Assembly: GCA_910589415.1 (NCBI GenBank)
Contig: OU342638.1
Coordinates: 5,890,001-5,954,000, forward strand
Source of the DNA: Malachius bipustulatus
Taxonomy: Eukaryota; Arthropoda; Insecta; Coleoptera; Melyridae
DNA: 64,000 nt
Direction of reading: 5' to 3'
The first letter of the stretch is position 1; each line of letters begins with the position of its first letter. The notes beneath the pieces are model-generated. The model was not told the DNA's origin and made no database searches. It saw only the letters and a program-made list of their open reading frames with translations. Positions 30,827-43,658 of the stretch are shown one piece after another. The position numbers and the translations under genes were made by a program.

Positions 30827-33800
30827 TGTTCAAATTTCTACAAGTTAATATCCGCAACAATATGTAAGAAAGAACAATATTGATATTATACTGATACAGG
30901 AACCTTGGATATCCAACGGGGCCATCAGAGGTATCAATATGGCGGATGAATGGGAACTAATCAGCCCAGGAGGAAACCATCCAAGAACTTGCATCTTAGC
31001 AAAGAAAAACCTACATTTACTGCCATTATGGGAGCATACTACAAGCGACCTAATGGCAGTAAAATGGACAATCAAAAGGGAAGAGAACCAAACCGAGATA
31101 ATACTCGGGTCTGCGTACCTCCCCTTTGATCAACCGGGCCAACCATCGGCTAGGGAAGTGGGGAAGTGGAAAGACTGGTCCATCAATGTGATGAGAAGAA
31201 AATCCACCTTTTACTAGGATGCGATGCCAATCCATACCACATTACATGGGGGAGCACAGGAACCAACAAAAGAGGTGAGTCAGTTTTGGAGTGTATTACT
31301 AGTAATAATTTGGAAGTGGCGAATCAGGGAAACGAGCCTACCTTTGTAACTATGACAAGGAGAGAAGTAATAGACATCACTATCGGCACTACCAAAATGT
31401 GCAATGAAATAAGAGAATGGCACGTATCAAACGAGCCATCACTCGCAGACCACAGATACATCAGGTTTAGTATATTCAATTATCCATTGGGAGAGACTCT
31501 GACCTACAGAAACCCAAGAACCTGTGACTGGGACCTCTTTAGAGAGATACTAGGACAGGGGTTGGAAGAATGTCCGTCTAGAGTAAAAACCCCTATGGAG
31601 ATAGAACTGATGAGTGAAATCATCAACAGAGAAATAATCAAAGCCTATGAAGACAGCTGCCCTCTAAAAGAGAGGAGAGTCAAGAGGGAGACACCATGGT
31701 GGAGCCCGAGACTCTCCTCTCTGAGAGCAGACACGTAGGACATTTAACCTGGCCAAAAAAAAAAACAGGGAATGGGAGACATACAAAATCTCTCGCAGAA
31801 ACTATATGTCAGCCATAAAAAAGGCTAAAGAAGACTCCTGGAAAAGGCACTGTGAGGAGATCGAAAGAACTCCAGAATGTGCCCGACTTCAGAGAATGTT
31901 GCAGAGGGACAATCAGAAAAAACTGGGTTCACTGAAAAATACACAGGGTGTGTATACAAGTACCGAGGAGGAGACTAACGTCCTTCATGTTAAAGACAAT
32001 GGAGAAATTGGTTGATAGGCATATAAGGGACGAGGTGCTGGAATTAACACCACTGAATTGACACCAATATGCATATCAACCTGGGATGTCATGTGAAGTA
32101 AGCCTTCACACTCTAACAAACAAAATAGAGAGGGCACTAGACAATAAAGAAATTGCACTAGGGACCTTTCTAGATATAGAGGGAACTTTCGACAACACCT
32201 CTTTCATCTCCATAAAGAGAGCTGTTAAAAAAAAGCGGGGAGTTCAAGGGGCCATTACGGACTGGATAGACTCCTAAATTAGAAACAGACAAATCTCCAG
32301 TTCCCTTGGTAACACGAGTAGGAAGGTGATGGCTGATAAAGGATGCCCGCAGGAGGGAGTGCTGTCACCTCTGCTGTGGAGCCTGGTTGTCAACAGCCTA
32401 CTCTGGGAACTGGAAAGAAAGGGAATTCACGCGCAAGGATACGCAGATGACATCACTATTCTAACAACGGGCAAGCATGCAGAGATTATTTCAAATCTCA
32501 TGCAACAAGCTCTCAGAATAGTAGAAAAATGGTGCCTAGCAGAAGGACTGTCAGTTAATCCTGACAAGACTACAATAATTGCCTTCACGAATAAAAGAAA
32601 TTTTCAAAATCTGAAGAGACTAAGACTTGGAGGACAAGAAATCCCACTAAGCACGGAGGTTAAGTGTCTGGGTATTACCCTAGATAACAAACTTAACGTC
32701 GGAGCACACATAGAAAGAACAACCAAAAAGGCAACCAGAGCCTTATGGGCCAGTAGAGGAATGATAGGTAGAACGTGGGGACTGAAACCAGAAATGGCAC
32801 AGTGGATGTACACTAAGGTTATAGTACCCACGATTACATATAAATCCAGAAAAAAGGAGCACACTACTAAGCTAAATAAGTTACAGAGACTCGCGTTACT
32901 GACAATAACAGGAGCGATGAGAACAACACCAACAGCGGCCATGGAGATGCTCCTGGGGCTCCCGCCACTCCACTTGGTGGTTGAGACGGAGGCACTAGCG
33001 GCAGCATACACAGTTAAAACAATACTGCATGGGACCTTCAATATAATGAAAGGATACCATACAGAAATATTCAAACATCTGGAAACCAATCACATTTTAA
33101 ACATGCGACCAGATAGAACAAGTAAGAGCATAAACTTTTGTAAACCTTATCAGGTAGTAATACCAGCAAAGGGAACAAAAGGATATGAAATCAAAACAAA
33201 AAACAACCAATGCACCTGGTACATGGATGGATCCAAGACAAAGATTAGCGCTGGAGCAGGAGTTGCTGGGAGAGGCAAGGGAAATACATTTTTAGTATAA
33301 ACCTCGGCGGACTAGCAACAGTGCTACAGACAGAAATTTTAGCAATCCACGCCTGCGTGGAGCATATGATAGCCGGATCATTTGAAAATATGAACATTGA
33401 AATCGTTACTGACAGCCAGGCAGCTCTAAGAGCACTGGACTCAGTGACGATACAATCAAATACAGTGAAGAGCTGTATTAACTCTCTAGCAAAGCTGGCA
33501 GAGAAAAACAACAAAATAAACCTGAGGTGGACAAAAGGACACCAGAACAACAAAGATAACAAAAAAGCGATCTTCTTGCAAAAAAGGGATCCAAACTACC
33601 CTTAATTTTCATTCGAAGATATTTATCAGAGAACTATCAGAGAATAAAACTAATGAATTAAAAAAGCTGAGTAAACACCAGCTAAGATGGGCAATTGGAC
33701 TTCTAACAGGACACTGCCCACTAATGAAACACCTCTCAATAATAGGGGTGAAAAATAACCCAGACTGCAGGAGATGCGGGGAGGGGAGGAAACCCCATAC

Positions 33801-33895
33801 CACCTGATCTGTGAGTGCCCAGCACTAGAGGGAACTAGACTTCTAATATTTGGAACCGAAATGGCGGAACTAAAAGAAATAGAGCAAGCACCCAT
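30827..33895 (+). pseudogene. ORF2 of copy C: endonuclease, RT, RNase H, zinc finger
   Basis: Endonuclease: EPWISNGAI (30900), GCDANPYHITWGS (31219-31257), SLADHRYIRF (31440). RT: GCPQEGVLSPLLW (32342-32380), YADDITIL (32441-32464), LGITLDNKL (32671). RNase H: CTWYMDGSKT (33211-33240), TEILAIHAC, IVTDSQAAL (33404-33430) and a weakened TKGHQN motif (33533). The finger CRRCGEGRKPHTT (33768-33805) is damaged. Frame breaks lie near 31736, 32015, 32275 and 33298, and the front of the RT is deleted near 31980. Confidence 0.83.
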
Positions 33896-34528
33896 TGGAC
33901 TTGTTCTGAAATACTTTCGGGAGACGGAACTGATGAGCTAATTATCCAAAGGGGTACAATAAGCGCAAGCTTCAGTACAAGGGCTTTGAACCTACCGTAG
34001 AAGAATAATAATATTAATAATAATGGCGAACATTGCTTGGAGAAATACTGTGGTTGTCTGGAAATTGCCAGAACAGACACGATAAAGTACCTTGGGGTAA
34101 TGGTGGACCAACATTTGAGATGGGATGAGCATAGACTCAGAAGACTCGTTCATAAATTTTATCAGCTTAGAGACATACTTAGTATGAAATTACTGTTGAT
34201 CGTGTTTGATAAGCTTGCAGAGTCAATTATTATTAGGTATTGCATCCTTGTATGGGGAGGAATGTACAGTGGCATACTGCAGACATTGGTGGTGCTGGTG
34301 ACTCAGTGTACGTTAATTAAGGTACTATTTAAAAAGAATCAGAGTTACTAATATACAGAGAGACAAATATTTTACCAGTAAGAAGGCTGTACATGTATCA
34401 AGCTATTTTATGGGTCACCAAAAATTCCAATAAATTCACCAAATGGGCTCATTCTTATACAACCAGGTAGGTATATGACGAATTATTTTCAATCCCGTTT
34501 AGGAGATCGAAATCGCAAAGAGGTCTGT

Positions 34529-34536
34529 TTTTCCAT
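34529..34536 (+). repeat. left target-site duplication of hAT MITE
   Basis: TTTTCCAT, identical to 35516-35523. Confidence 0.88.
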
Positions 34537-35515
34537 CAGGGTTCGCCCGATTTAAATCATTTGATTTAAATCACGATTTAAATCAACGATTTAAATCAAG
34601 TGATTTTTTTATATTAATCAACGATTAAAATCAAAAAAATCAGAAATCAGAAATACTACCTTTTTATCGAGTTTTTTATTTTCTATAATGAATTTTAATT
34701 GGTGCCACAAAAATCACACAATATTATATAGAAGGGTGAAGCTCATCTATAACTATCTATAAACCTCAGATAGTTATTATTATTGATGAAAACATTGAAA
34801 ACATATTTTATTTTTTATTGCTTTCTTTTGAAACTTGAAACCTTCAAAGGGTGATCATAATTTATGTATTCCTGCTTTAAGTTTGAATAGATGCAGTAGG
34901 TAATTATGGGAACAACAAATTATTGTATCTATTATTATATTTCATCTCCTGCATCTTTCTTTTGATCTCACTTAGCTGGACTATGAACTTGGATAAAAAA
35001 AAAATAAACAATAAAGGAACAAGAATATTTGTCCCTTTTTATTATTATTTATTATGTAACCTTGAATAGTGAAAGGGTTTGGGGGGCTTTTTGTGATACT
35101 TCGGTGCCCTAAAGAATTCTTCATAAGTATAATTCATAAAAAATGTTTCTAACTTTTCTGAATTTTAACTGATTCTGGTAAATAAATTTGTTTCAATTCT
35201 TAATTTGAATTTTATTATTTTTAATTATATAATTCAACAAAACCAAAAGTGGAGAAAAAAATTACAAGAGAAAAACGCAAAATTCATGGTGTGGCGACCA
35301 CTTGTTAGGCTTAACGAAAATATGAAGCAAAAACTTCTCACATATCTGATGTGAGAGCGGAAAATAGATCATACCACATTATTAGAAATTAAAAAAAAAA
35401 TTAAAGAAATCAAAAAAATCAAATAAATCAAAAAAATCACGATTTTTTTGATTTTTTTAATTAAAATCATTGATTTTTGATTTTTATAAAAAAATCATGA
35501 TTTTTTCGAACCCTG
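34537..35515. mobile_element. hAT MITE with CAGGGTTCG ends
   Basis: The ends are inverted CAGGGTTCG...CGAACCCTG, with dense GATTTAAATC and AAAAATC subterminal repeats. The flanks carry a perfect 8-bp direct repeat, TTTTCCAT, at 34529-34536 and 35516-35523. The element (979 bp) has no ORF, and its removal with one duplication restores the Jockey-like frame at the LFFHAPK word. Confidence 0.88.
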
Positions 35516-35523
35516 TTTTCCAT
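35516..35523 (+). repeat. right target-site duplication of hAT MITE
   Basis: TTTTCCAT, identical to 34529-34536. Confidence 0.88.
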
Positions 35524-35815
35524 GCACCAAAGCTTTATAATTGCCTACCCAAAGAAATTAGAGAAACTAAGTCAAGAAACATCCTCAAAAAACGAATAGT
35601 CTCATTTCTTGACCAGAGGTATAATGATAAAGCGAAGATTCTAGAATGGACTTGAGCAATAAATATTTATTTGTCCCATTCTGTTTAGAGACTGTATTCT
35701 CTAGGAGGACTGATTATTTTCCTGCCTGCTCAACCTCCAATTTTAGTATTTATTTTATTAGCTCTCTATGATATCAATTATTATTGTTAGTATAATATGT
35801 AAAAAAATAAAAGTA

Positions 35816-36721
35816 CAGAGTTCGCAACACAAGCTAAATAGCTTAGGCGAATTTATCTACGATAATAAATCACCTAAATATCTATGGACATGCATTGCTG
35901 TGGTGCACTGTTGCTTCAGTTCCCTGAGAATTTGAGCAATAGAACAAGAAGGGATAAATAGCAAACATCGACCTTCAAGCTAATAAATCGCCAATTCAAT
36001 AACTTAGTTCGGCAACCCAGCTAAACTTGTTTACAGTTTCGAGCCATATCGTGTATTTTTATTACCCCATAAACATTGTGGGTGATCGCATCCCGGTGTT
36101 TTAAGTTTAAATCTCCAATACAAGTCCGAATTTATTTATTTACTTAGTTCTCGTGCCCTTAAAATTTTTATTGTCAATAAAAATTGAATTTTTATTTCAG
36201 GGACAACTAAATAAAAACACAAGGCTAAATTAAATGTTTAGAAATTATTGTAAACATTTGACTCATTCCTAGTTAGCGGTATTGGGTTATTAGTGTTAGG
36301 GTGTTGACAATCCTACAGAAGTGGTATTCGAGTTTAGAATAATGCGCATGTCACTCAACTGGGTTATAGTCGTCATGTGTTGCCTTATTTTATTTTTCAA
36401 TAGAGATTATCTGAAACTGACCAGAATCTGATAAGCCAGGTCATCGTTGTAAGGTTTTCCCTCCATTGAAATCCTGAAATTTTTATTGCATAAGAGTAGG
36501 GATTTTCCTTGGGAGCCTCTTCTTTACTTCGCAGATACTTTGTCGAGTCTAAGTTGGCTGTACGGTTTAAACAGCTTTGAAGAACCGGTCATTATTTACA
36601 TCCGGCTATCCCTAAAGCTGATAGACCCATAAAAGTGTCGGGTATTGTTAGTGGAACGTATTTGATTTTAGGATGCCAACGATGTATAGTAAAGAATGTG
36701 CAAAATTCCTTCCTCTAGCTA
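35816..36721. other. non-coding stretch
   Basis: No long ORF or element boundary could be recognised. Confidence 0.4.
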
Positions 36722-37546
36722 AAGTCCGTTTCAGCAAAACTTGTGCAAAAGCCCGTCACAGGTAATCCCACCCTCTGGCCCAACCTGTCATCGTCACGCA
36801 ATAGAAGAACTATTTACTTTTGGGTATAACTGCTTTTTAGCTTTCCAATGATTAAAACACTTATTTGCTGCATTAAGTTAGGTCTTTGGTCAGGGTAGGT
36901 TTTTTTCCCTTTAAATGTCCCTAAAATGAAAAAAAAACCTACCCTGACCAAAGACCCGACTTACCGAGAGTTATCGTCTCACAAATAATTAATTGTAACG
37001 AGAATGCCGGCCGGGCCTAGTAGTAATATTTTTATTTACAATAAGTACGTAATATGTATACGTAAACAGACGAGTTGCATTTTCCTTGGCCAGAGCAGCA
37101 GCTGTTTGTCTGAGATGTCTGCAGAACGTAGTAAAACGAATAGCATGTGGCAACGCTAAGAGGAGTCAGCCGGTCGCAAGCAGACAACATGTAGTGGGGG
37201 TAATAGAGGGGTGTTTTGGAAAGCTAAAAAGCAGTTATACCTACTTTTGTGTCGTAAAATTTTGAAGAAAAGGTAAGTCACAATACAGGTGTTTATGAAG
37301 AACAAGGAGAGGAATATATTCAGGCCTTTTAGCAAACAACCAGTAACATGGCATATTTTAGGTTATAGGAGTAAACCAGAAATCCCAAATATTTGTAATA
37401 GCCAGAGGTACACTAAATATTAAGTGTATTTACAGCAAAATGCATGTTTCTAAGTAGGCATATTTAGGACCACTGTACTACTTTGGGGGGAGCTTCAAAA
37501 CCGATAACATTTATGGCTTTTGCACAAGTTTCGCTGAAACAGACTT
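36722..37546. mobile_element. foldback MITE with TA duplication
   Basis: The terminal inverted repeats are AAGTCCGTTTCAGCAAAACT at the left and its complement at 37511-37546, flanked by TA (36720-36721 and 37547-37548). A second inverted pair lies at 36805-36845 and 37217-37256 (ggtataactgctttttagctttcc). At its left centre is a tight hairpin (36883-36958). TA duplication suggests a Tc1/mariner-type origin. Confidence 0.7.
36883..36958. repeat. tight hairpin, ~27-bp stem
   Basis: GGTCTTTGGTCAGGGTAGG and its complement CCTACCCTGACCAAAGACC, extended by a T-run and A-run, enclose a loop of about 20 bp. This is the most stable small stem-loop in this part of the window. Confidence 0.75.
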
Positions 37547-37548
37547 TA

Positions 37549-38340
37549 GTAACAAACTTAAATTATACCAGGAGGTAATATTGAGAACGGATATCATGCT
37601 TTGTTATCTACTCACGAATTCGTCAATGATGTTCACACTTTTTTGGATCTCCTCCTGTCTTTAAAATCAATGTAGCAAACATGACTAAATTTATTTAATC
37701 CAAACACTACTCTGAGTCATAAAACGGTCATCATCATAATTTCCTTCCTCCCAAAGGGTAAACACTTACTTAGTTCTGATGTCCCATATTCTCTGTTCTC
37801 CAAGAAAAGCACAAAATTTGCAGGTTATCGGCAGGTATTTGAAGTATCCTGGTACCTAAAAATGTTAAAATTAAATTATTGTTAGCTATAATATAACACT
37901 GTGGTGTTAGTCTTTTCCTTTTCACTTACTTAATTATTATTATAATTTTACTATAATTTAAATGGTCACTACTATATCAATAATACCACAATCATTACTA
38001 TAATTTAATAATATATTAATAATATTAATTTATTTATCATTACTAATCACTTCAATGTTCGCTGCACTTTATCACTTTGCTTTGCTTTTGCTTTTGCTTG
38101 GCAGTTTTTTTGACTGCATTCTGCCAATGATATACTAACCTCTCTTAGATCAAGTGAAGAGAGAGATGAGTGACACCAACATAAAAGTCATGCGTTAGAA
38201 AAGGATAGGGAGAATATGTAGGCAAAACATTGCAAATCGCCGTAAGGATACATGTAAATATGGTGAAATTGTTCGTTAAATTTCAATAACTTACTAACGT
38301 TTATTTGTTTTCAAAAGTGGTTCAACAGAAAAATAGATAT
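37549..38340. other. non-coding AT-rich stretch
   Basis: Contains ATT-rich simple sequence near 37925-38050 but no recognised gene. Confidence 0.4.
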
Positions 38341-38355
38341 TTAAAGTTTCTAAAA

Positions 38356-39290
38356 ATGGTATTTTCATGTGCTGCTTATAATTGTACAGCCAGTTATAGT
38401 AAATTGAAAGCCACTATGATTTCACTGGTGAGTAATGTGTTTCTGATCTATTTTTTAATTGAACTGATTTATAGCAGAAATTAAAGCATGAAATTATTAA
38501 TCCAACTTCTGAAACAGTTTCCCAAAGGATCCGGATCTGCAGAAGCAATGGATCTTGGCGACGAAAAGAATGGATTTTAAGGTTACGGCAGGATCTAGAT
38601 TGTGTAGTAAACATTTCCTTCCACAAGATTATATTGACACAATTTTAGATGATCGAAAAAGATTAAGGAAAAATGCAGTGCCCTCGGTTTTCGAATTTCC
38701 AAGAGATCTAAAAAGAAAACCCGCCTGTGGACGAAAAAATCTATTAGAATCCAAATCCACATTTATTCCGAACAGTGAACCAATTCCCTCGACTTCAAGG
38801 TAAAGTGTATTATTGCTGTGATTAGATACTAAACATTCTATGATGGGCAACAAAAAACATTATTTTATTAGAACTAACATAATATTTAACTCTACATAAT
38901 GTTAATTGTTTTAAACTTTTTTAGAAGTCAGTATTATGATGAGCATCGAAGGACAACTTCTTCAAATATACGGAGTCCGCTAATGTAAGAAAAAGTAAGT
39001 GCGTTAGCTATCATCAGGAAAATAATATTTTATTATAAATATATGTTTGCAGTAAAAAGAAGAGCGATACATATCCCGGAGATTTCTCTTTGCAAGACAT
39101 GCAGAAGAAAAAAAAGCGATGTTAATGTACAAGATGGCTCAGAAACAACTGGAGAGGCGTTCTGGTCTTATAAAGAATAAAAAAATAATAGAAGACAATT
39201 TCATAGTATTCGAAATCTCAAAGATTTATTAAATCATTTGAAAAAGTCAAAAAATATTTCTTTGTCATGCTTTTCCATGTTAAAGGTGAG
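38356..39290 (+). pseudogene. THAP-domain protein gene, decayed
   Basis: Exon 1 (38356-38427) encodes MVFSCAAYNC, the first two cysteines of a THAP C2CH finger. Exon 2 (38518 or 38528 to 38799) encodes FPKDPDLQKQWILATKR, then CSKHF with the last Cys-His pair, and a VPSVFEFP end like THAP AVPTIF. Exon 3 is 38925-38984 and a fourth from 39053 encodes GDFSLQDM. Two faults appear: the conserved FPKDP frame needs a phase 2 join that exon 1 does not give, and an A-run near 39107-39118 shifts the frame, followed by a RNLKDLLNHLKK helix in another frame. THAP proteins include host regulators and domesticated P-element transposases. Confidence 0.62.
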
Positions 39291-40374
39291 AAACAGCTAA
39301 GAAAAAGTTATAATGTTTTTCTGACTTGCCTTTTTATGCTTTATATTTTTTTTTACTTTCATTTTAACTTTTTTATCATGCATATTATTGGTTTTTTATA
39401 AAGAAATAGAATATTATATGGTACGATTAAGTTTAAAAAATCATATGTGACGTCACATTAAATACTACCTATACTAATTTAATACTACCTATACGTAATT
39501 TGTGTAATTTGAAGCTTCAATTAAGTTATATTTAATTAAGCCTGTCGATGATGTACCTATCTGGTTGCAAATAAATATATTATAGAATGAAACAGTAAAT
39601 TTATGCAGTTATTGTTTCTTTATTTTTTGTAATTCTTTCAGTTTTAAATTTTTTTTGTAAATACAAATTTTATATATCAGAATGCAAATGTTTTTGTGAA
39701 AAAATCGTAAAACATAAAATGTAAAAAATTAATATATTATAGAATAAAACAGAAAATTATTAATTTCAATCAATTGTTTCCTTTCCTATTTCATTAAAAT
39801 CCAAAAAATCCACCTCTTAAGTTAATAGAATCTTAATAAAAGTTTATCATGAGAAACAGAAGTAGGTACCTATCATGTTATTTTAATTTTATTGGATTCT
39901 TGTGAGAGAAATTACTAGATTTAAACTTCATTACTTACATATTGGGTTCACTAGTTATGTGTTGTAGATTTTTTTTTTTTTTAAATGCTTTAAAAAAGAA
40001 ATATAAGGAAAAAAGTAATTTTTGAATAGCAATTCCCATTTATTCTAATGTTAAATTTGGAGCTTTCTGCCTACATAACATCGCGCTCTTCTACCAACAC
40101 GTGAGTATTTGTATCTACCCATCCTTTTCTCATGTTGGCGTCACTCGGTTAGCACGGCGGCATACGGCAACACTCGATCTATAGAGGTTAAGATATCATT
40201 GCATTCTGCATTCCAGACAGAAAACAGAACTAGACCATAGAAGGACTAACAATCTTCTGTGATCAGACCATTAATGACAGTGACAGTGACAGTACAGTAA
40301 GTAATGGTAACCACAGACTAAATACTCTTCTCTTATTAAATTATCGCCGACTCAATGTAAATATTTTGGATATA
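39291..40374. other. non-coding AT-rich stretch
   Basis: T-rich runs and no supported ORF. Nothing recognisable. Confidence 0.4.
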
Positions 40375-41182
40375 GGGAATCTGTATTACCGACACTGACG
40401 CTTACTAAGGTAGCATTTTCATTCTCACAAAAAGTTGGGAATGTCAAATTTAACTTCAAAAACGTCAGATTTTCCATGAACGTACAACTGCCTAATGCCT
40501 AAAAATTCACATAACTAATTTGTTATTAAGTCTGCGTTAGATATATTTTATCAATAAAAAGAGGGTTTTCTGCTTCTTCGCGTTACCTACCTAAAAGGTA
40601 ACTTTTGCTTAATATTTTAAACTCATTTTAGCCCTCTATCAATACTTACCAGTTACTAGGATTTTCTGGACAAAAAATGCACCCAACCCCATCAGCAGAC
40701 AGTTATGATTGCAGAAAATATACCGGGCTCAGAATTTCCGTATATCTGGAAGTTTGTCAGGTAGGTTTTATTACCTACATCTTAATGAATCTTATTTTTA
40801 AGTGTCCGTATGGGAGGGTCTTTATAGGGGTACTAAGATCACACTGCCGTTCGTGTGTCTGCCAAGACGCTTTTTCTCAGTAACTATTAGATATCGAGTT
40901 AAAAATTATACCCAATTCTAAAGTCTACAGCTTCGTAAATCCTACTAGGTATAAGCCCGTAATATGTTTTTAATACCCACTGAAACAGGATTCCTTGATT
41001 TTATATTCGTGTTATTAGTTTCATTTTTCAATCTTCGCTTTTTTTCACTTGAAACCTACGACTGTGACAAAATGTGCCAAAAATATGACATCCAGCTGTT
41101 CAAACATAACCGTGTTAAGTAAACGTCAACGAAGTGAATGCGCTACCCTTAGTAAGCGTTAGTGTCGGTAATGCAGGTTCCC
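40375..41182. mobile_element. foldback MITE with TA flanks
   Basis: The left end GGGAATCTGTATTACCGACA is inverted at the right end (about 41143-41182), with roughly 40-bp arms ending in gacgcttactaa. TA lies on both sides (40373-40374 and 41183-41184). The open frame inside (40677-40883) has no recognisable domain and is taken as chance. Confidence 0.65.
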
Positions 41183-41698
41183 TATTTTGAATACACACTT
41201 GAGCGCCCTCTGCTCGCCGATTGGCGTAACTAAAAAGCCTTTATGATGGTGGTGGGGATATCCAGCTTTAAATATCCAGCTCGTTGGCTGGATATTTAAA
41301 TTTAAATTATATATTTGAATTCTGGCTATTTGGAAGTCCACATTATTAATTACTCATAATACAATTTTCAATAAAAACGTCAGCGAATATACGTTACTAT
41401 TGAAAATTGAATTAATTATTTATGTGGTTAAATGTTAAATGAAAAGAACAGGTAATAATTATAATTAACTTTTTTTTTCTAATTAAAAAGGCAACAAATT
41501 ATTTAAAATTAAAAGTTAAAACTCATAGCAGGTATTAAAAAAATATATATCTTGGAAGATTTAGACTAGGTATGTAACAAATATTCTTGGCATACAAGAC
41601 ATATATACCTACATAATTTTCAAATTTATTCATTGTTAAATAAAAATACATACACCTAATAGCTCAAAAAAATAATATCATTTATTATACCTCTAAAT

Positions 41699-42190
41699 AT
41701 ACAGGGTGAGGCGCGACGAACGTCTCGGTCTGTGATGTAGCCTAAATCGTGCACAATTTAATTTTTTTTTTAAATTGGGTCTTATAATAATACATAATAG
41801 GGTCGTAGTGCCTACAACTTAAAATTATTTTGGTCTATACGGCATGTCCCATATATGAGTGACATATCAAAGTTATGTTTTTTTAAATACGGATAATGCT
41901 GATATTGCATTTTATTTTAGATCGTCTGAGAAAAAAAAAGATTAGTTTTTACAGTTGGTGTTTAAATTCAGAAGTTTATGAGTTATAAACAAGTGAAAAT
42001 AGTCGTTTTTGAAGTTCAAGGCTTTGTAATAAAATAAGAGCGAAACGGTCCCCGTCTGTAATTTCAAGAGATTATTTAGAAGGTTCTGATTTTGTTGACT
42101 GCCGTAGAGCTGGATTAGAGCCAAGCCCATTATTTTCATTGCTTTGTTTTTCAACTACGCACTACGGCTCAATTAACCAATTTTTGTTCT
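41699..42190. mobile_element. ACAGGGTG-type element fragment
   Basis: It starts tatacagggtgaggcgcgacg and includes, inverted near 41970-42000, the word cacttgtttataactcataa used above to define the intact MITE sequence. No matching opposite end with the same start was found, so it may be a solo fragment. Confidence 0.45.
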
Positions 42191-42326
42191 ACAGTGCTTC
42201 CCAAAAGTAACGTATAAATTCGATAAAACGGAAAGCGCTGTTTTTTTTTTTTTTTTGAAAAAATAAAAAATCAGGTCGATTTTATTTTTGAGTTGTTCAA
42301 CTTTTTTGACATACCTAATATTTGGG

Positions 42327-42979
42327 TATACAGGGTGATACGCGAAAAAGTGGTGACGTCATCGTATTTTTTTTTTAAATGGCAACCCTTATTTTTTATT
42401 CCATTTTCTGATACTTCATTCAATTGCCAATACGGTAATGTAATAATTTTGTAACCTTAAATAAGGACATTTTTCAGAAAAAAACTTAATTTAGACAGAT
42501 TTAATAGATTTATGCCCGTATTCACAAACGATAATTTCCTAAATAATTACGTAATTAATTAAATGAGTGAGATGGAGATATGCAGTTTTTTTGCACTAGA
42601 ATGAGATGGGGATAATTGATTACGTAATTATTTAGGAAATTATCGTTTGTGAATACGGGCATCAATTTAATTTAAGAGATTTAATTTAATAAACTTAATT
42701 TAATAGACCGATCCTATAAAATTACCATGGAAACAGTAATTTTTATTTGATTTTTTTTTTTTGTTTTTATCGTGTTATTGTTCCGATTTTCACATCAGTA
42801 AAAAGTGCACAATTTCAACTCACAAGCTGTTTTCTCAGAAATTTCCTTATTTAAGGTTACAAATTGATTGCATTACCATATTAGTAATTGAATGAAGTAT
42901 CAACAAATGGAAAAAAAAGGGTTGCCATTTTAAAAAAATGCCGATGACGTCACCACTTTTTCGCGCATCATCCTGTATA
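42327..42979. mobile_element. ACAGGGTG-type foldback nested in the mariner-like MITE
   Basis: The ends are TATACAGGGTGATACGCGAA at the left and TCGCGCATCATCCTGTATA at the right. The arms share GAAAAAGTGGTGACGTCATC and an AACCTTAAATAAG word. It forms the core of the larger palindrome. Confidence 0.65.
42513..42661. mobile_element. PIF/Harbinger-like MITE, innermost of the nest
   Basis: The inverted ends GCCCGTATTCACAAACGATA and their complement, about 45 bp, are close to the ends of the MITE in ORF1 at 11872. TTA precedes it at 42510-42512 and TCA follows. Confidence 0.62.
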
Positions 42980-43658
42980 CCCCAATATTATGTCAAAAGT
43001 TGAACAACTCAAAAACAAAATCGACCTATTTTTTTAATTTTTTCAAAAAAACAGAGCTCTCTGTTTTATCGAATTTATCCGTTACTTTTGGGAAGCACTG
43101 TATAATATATTTATATTATATACAGGGGTATTTCAATAAAAACTCACAGGCCAATTATTTCGAAAACTAAAATAAGTGATATATGTGAATTCTGTAAACG
43201 CCAGTGTTTAGCCTCTATGATTGGCTTCACAACTGTGTAAAAAATGTGTTTGAATAATACGAGATGTAGGTGGCGCCACGGTGCAAATAATTTTTTCGAT
43301 GACAGGAACTTTTAAATTTTGTATAGGACTTAAAGATAATTAATTTTTTATTAAATTACGTCCCATAATTTTTTTTGATAAATCTAATTATATGAACAGA
43401 AATATTTGGCATTTTTTTTATAATTTTACGAGTATATACCTATTTTAATTATAAATATTTTTAATATATTTTCGCAGATTTTAATTTAATTGTGGTAATA
43501 CAAATGTTAGTGATAAAACGCTCGTGTAGCGCTAAATATTACGTCCAGTGTGAGGGGCGCTTTAAAAATAATATTGGCCAAAAATAAGACGCCACTGAAT
43601 TTTTGGTAATTTTTATATTTTTTTCGGATTAAGCAATTCAAAATATCCTTGGTCATTA

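Larger units (their letters stand above)
29380..34024 (+). mobile_element. LOA/R1-group retrotransposon, copy C (most complete of its family)
   Basis: It has a 5' leader (29380-29880), ORF1, ORF2 with endonuclease, RT, RNase H and zinc finger, and an end rich in ATA/AAT repeats (34000-34024), a feature of RNase H-bearing LOA/I-group elements. The leader shares words with the one at 51976-52390 (cgggggtcttggctttaccgcctg versus cgggggcttggcttaaccgcctg). It is a sister of the left-edge copy. Internal deletions and stops make it inactive. Confidence 0.8.
34025..35815 (+). mobile_element. 5'-truncated Jockey-superfamily fragment, split by a hAT MITE
   Basis: The coding piece (34037-34536) gives the RT thumb word TIKYLGVMVDQHLRWDEH and the downstream IIRYCILVWGG. 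It resumes after the MITE with LFFHAPKLYNCLPKEIRETK (35512-35575), the usual C-terminal end of Jockey/CR1-like ORF2. It ends in an AT-rich 3' region to about 35815. The frame is shifted before 34360. It abuts the AAT-rich end of the LOA copy. Confidence 0.65.
42192..43100. mobile_element. Tc1/mariner-like MITE with long inverted arms
   Basis: The ends are CAGTGCTTCCCAAAAGTAACG and its complement, flanked by TA (42190-42191 and 43101-43102). The arms extend about 190 bp each before reaching a nested element. CAGTG ends plus a TA duplication match Tc1/mariner. No transposase ORF. Confidence 0.72.

Noticed and set aside
40677..40883. 68-codon open frame
   Set aside because: It is inside a foldback MITE, without splice context or recognisable domain.
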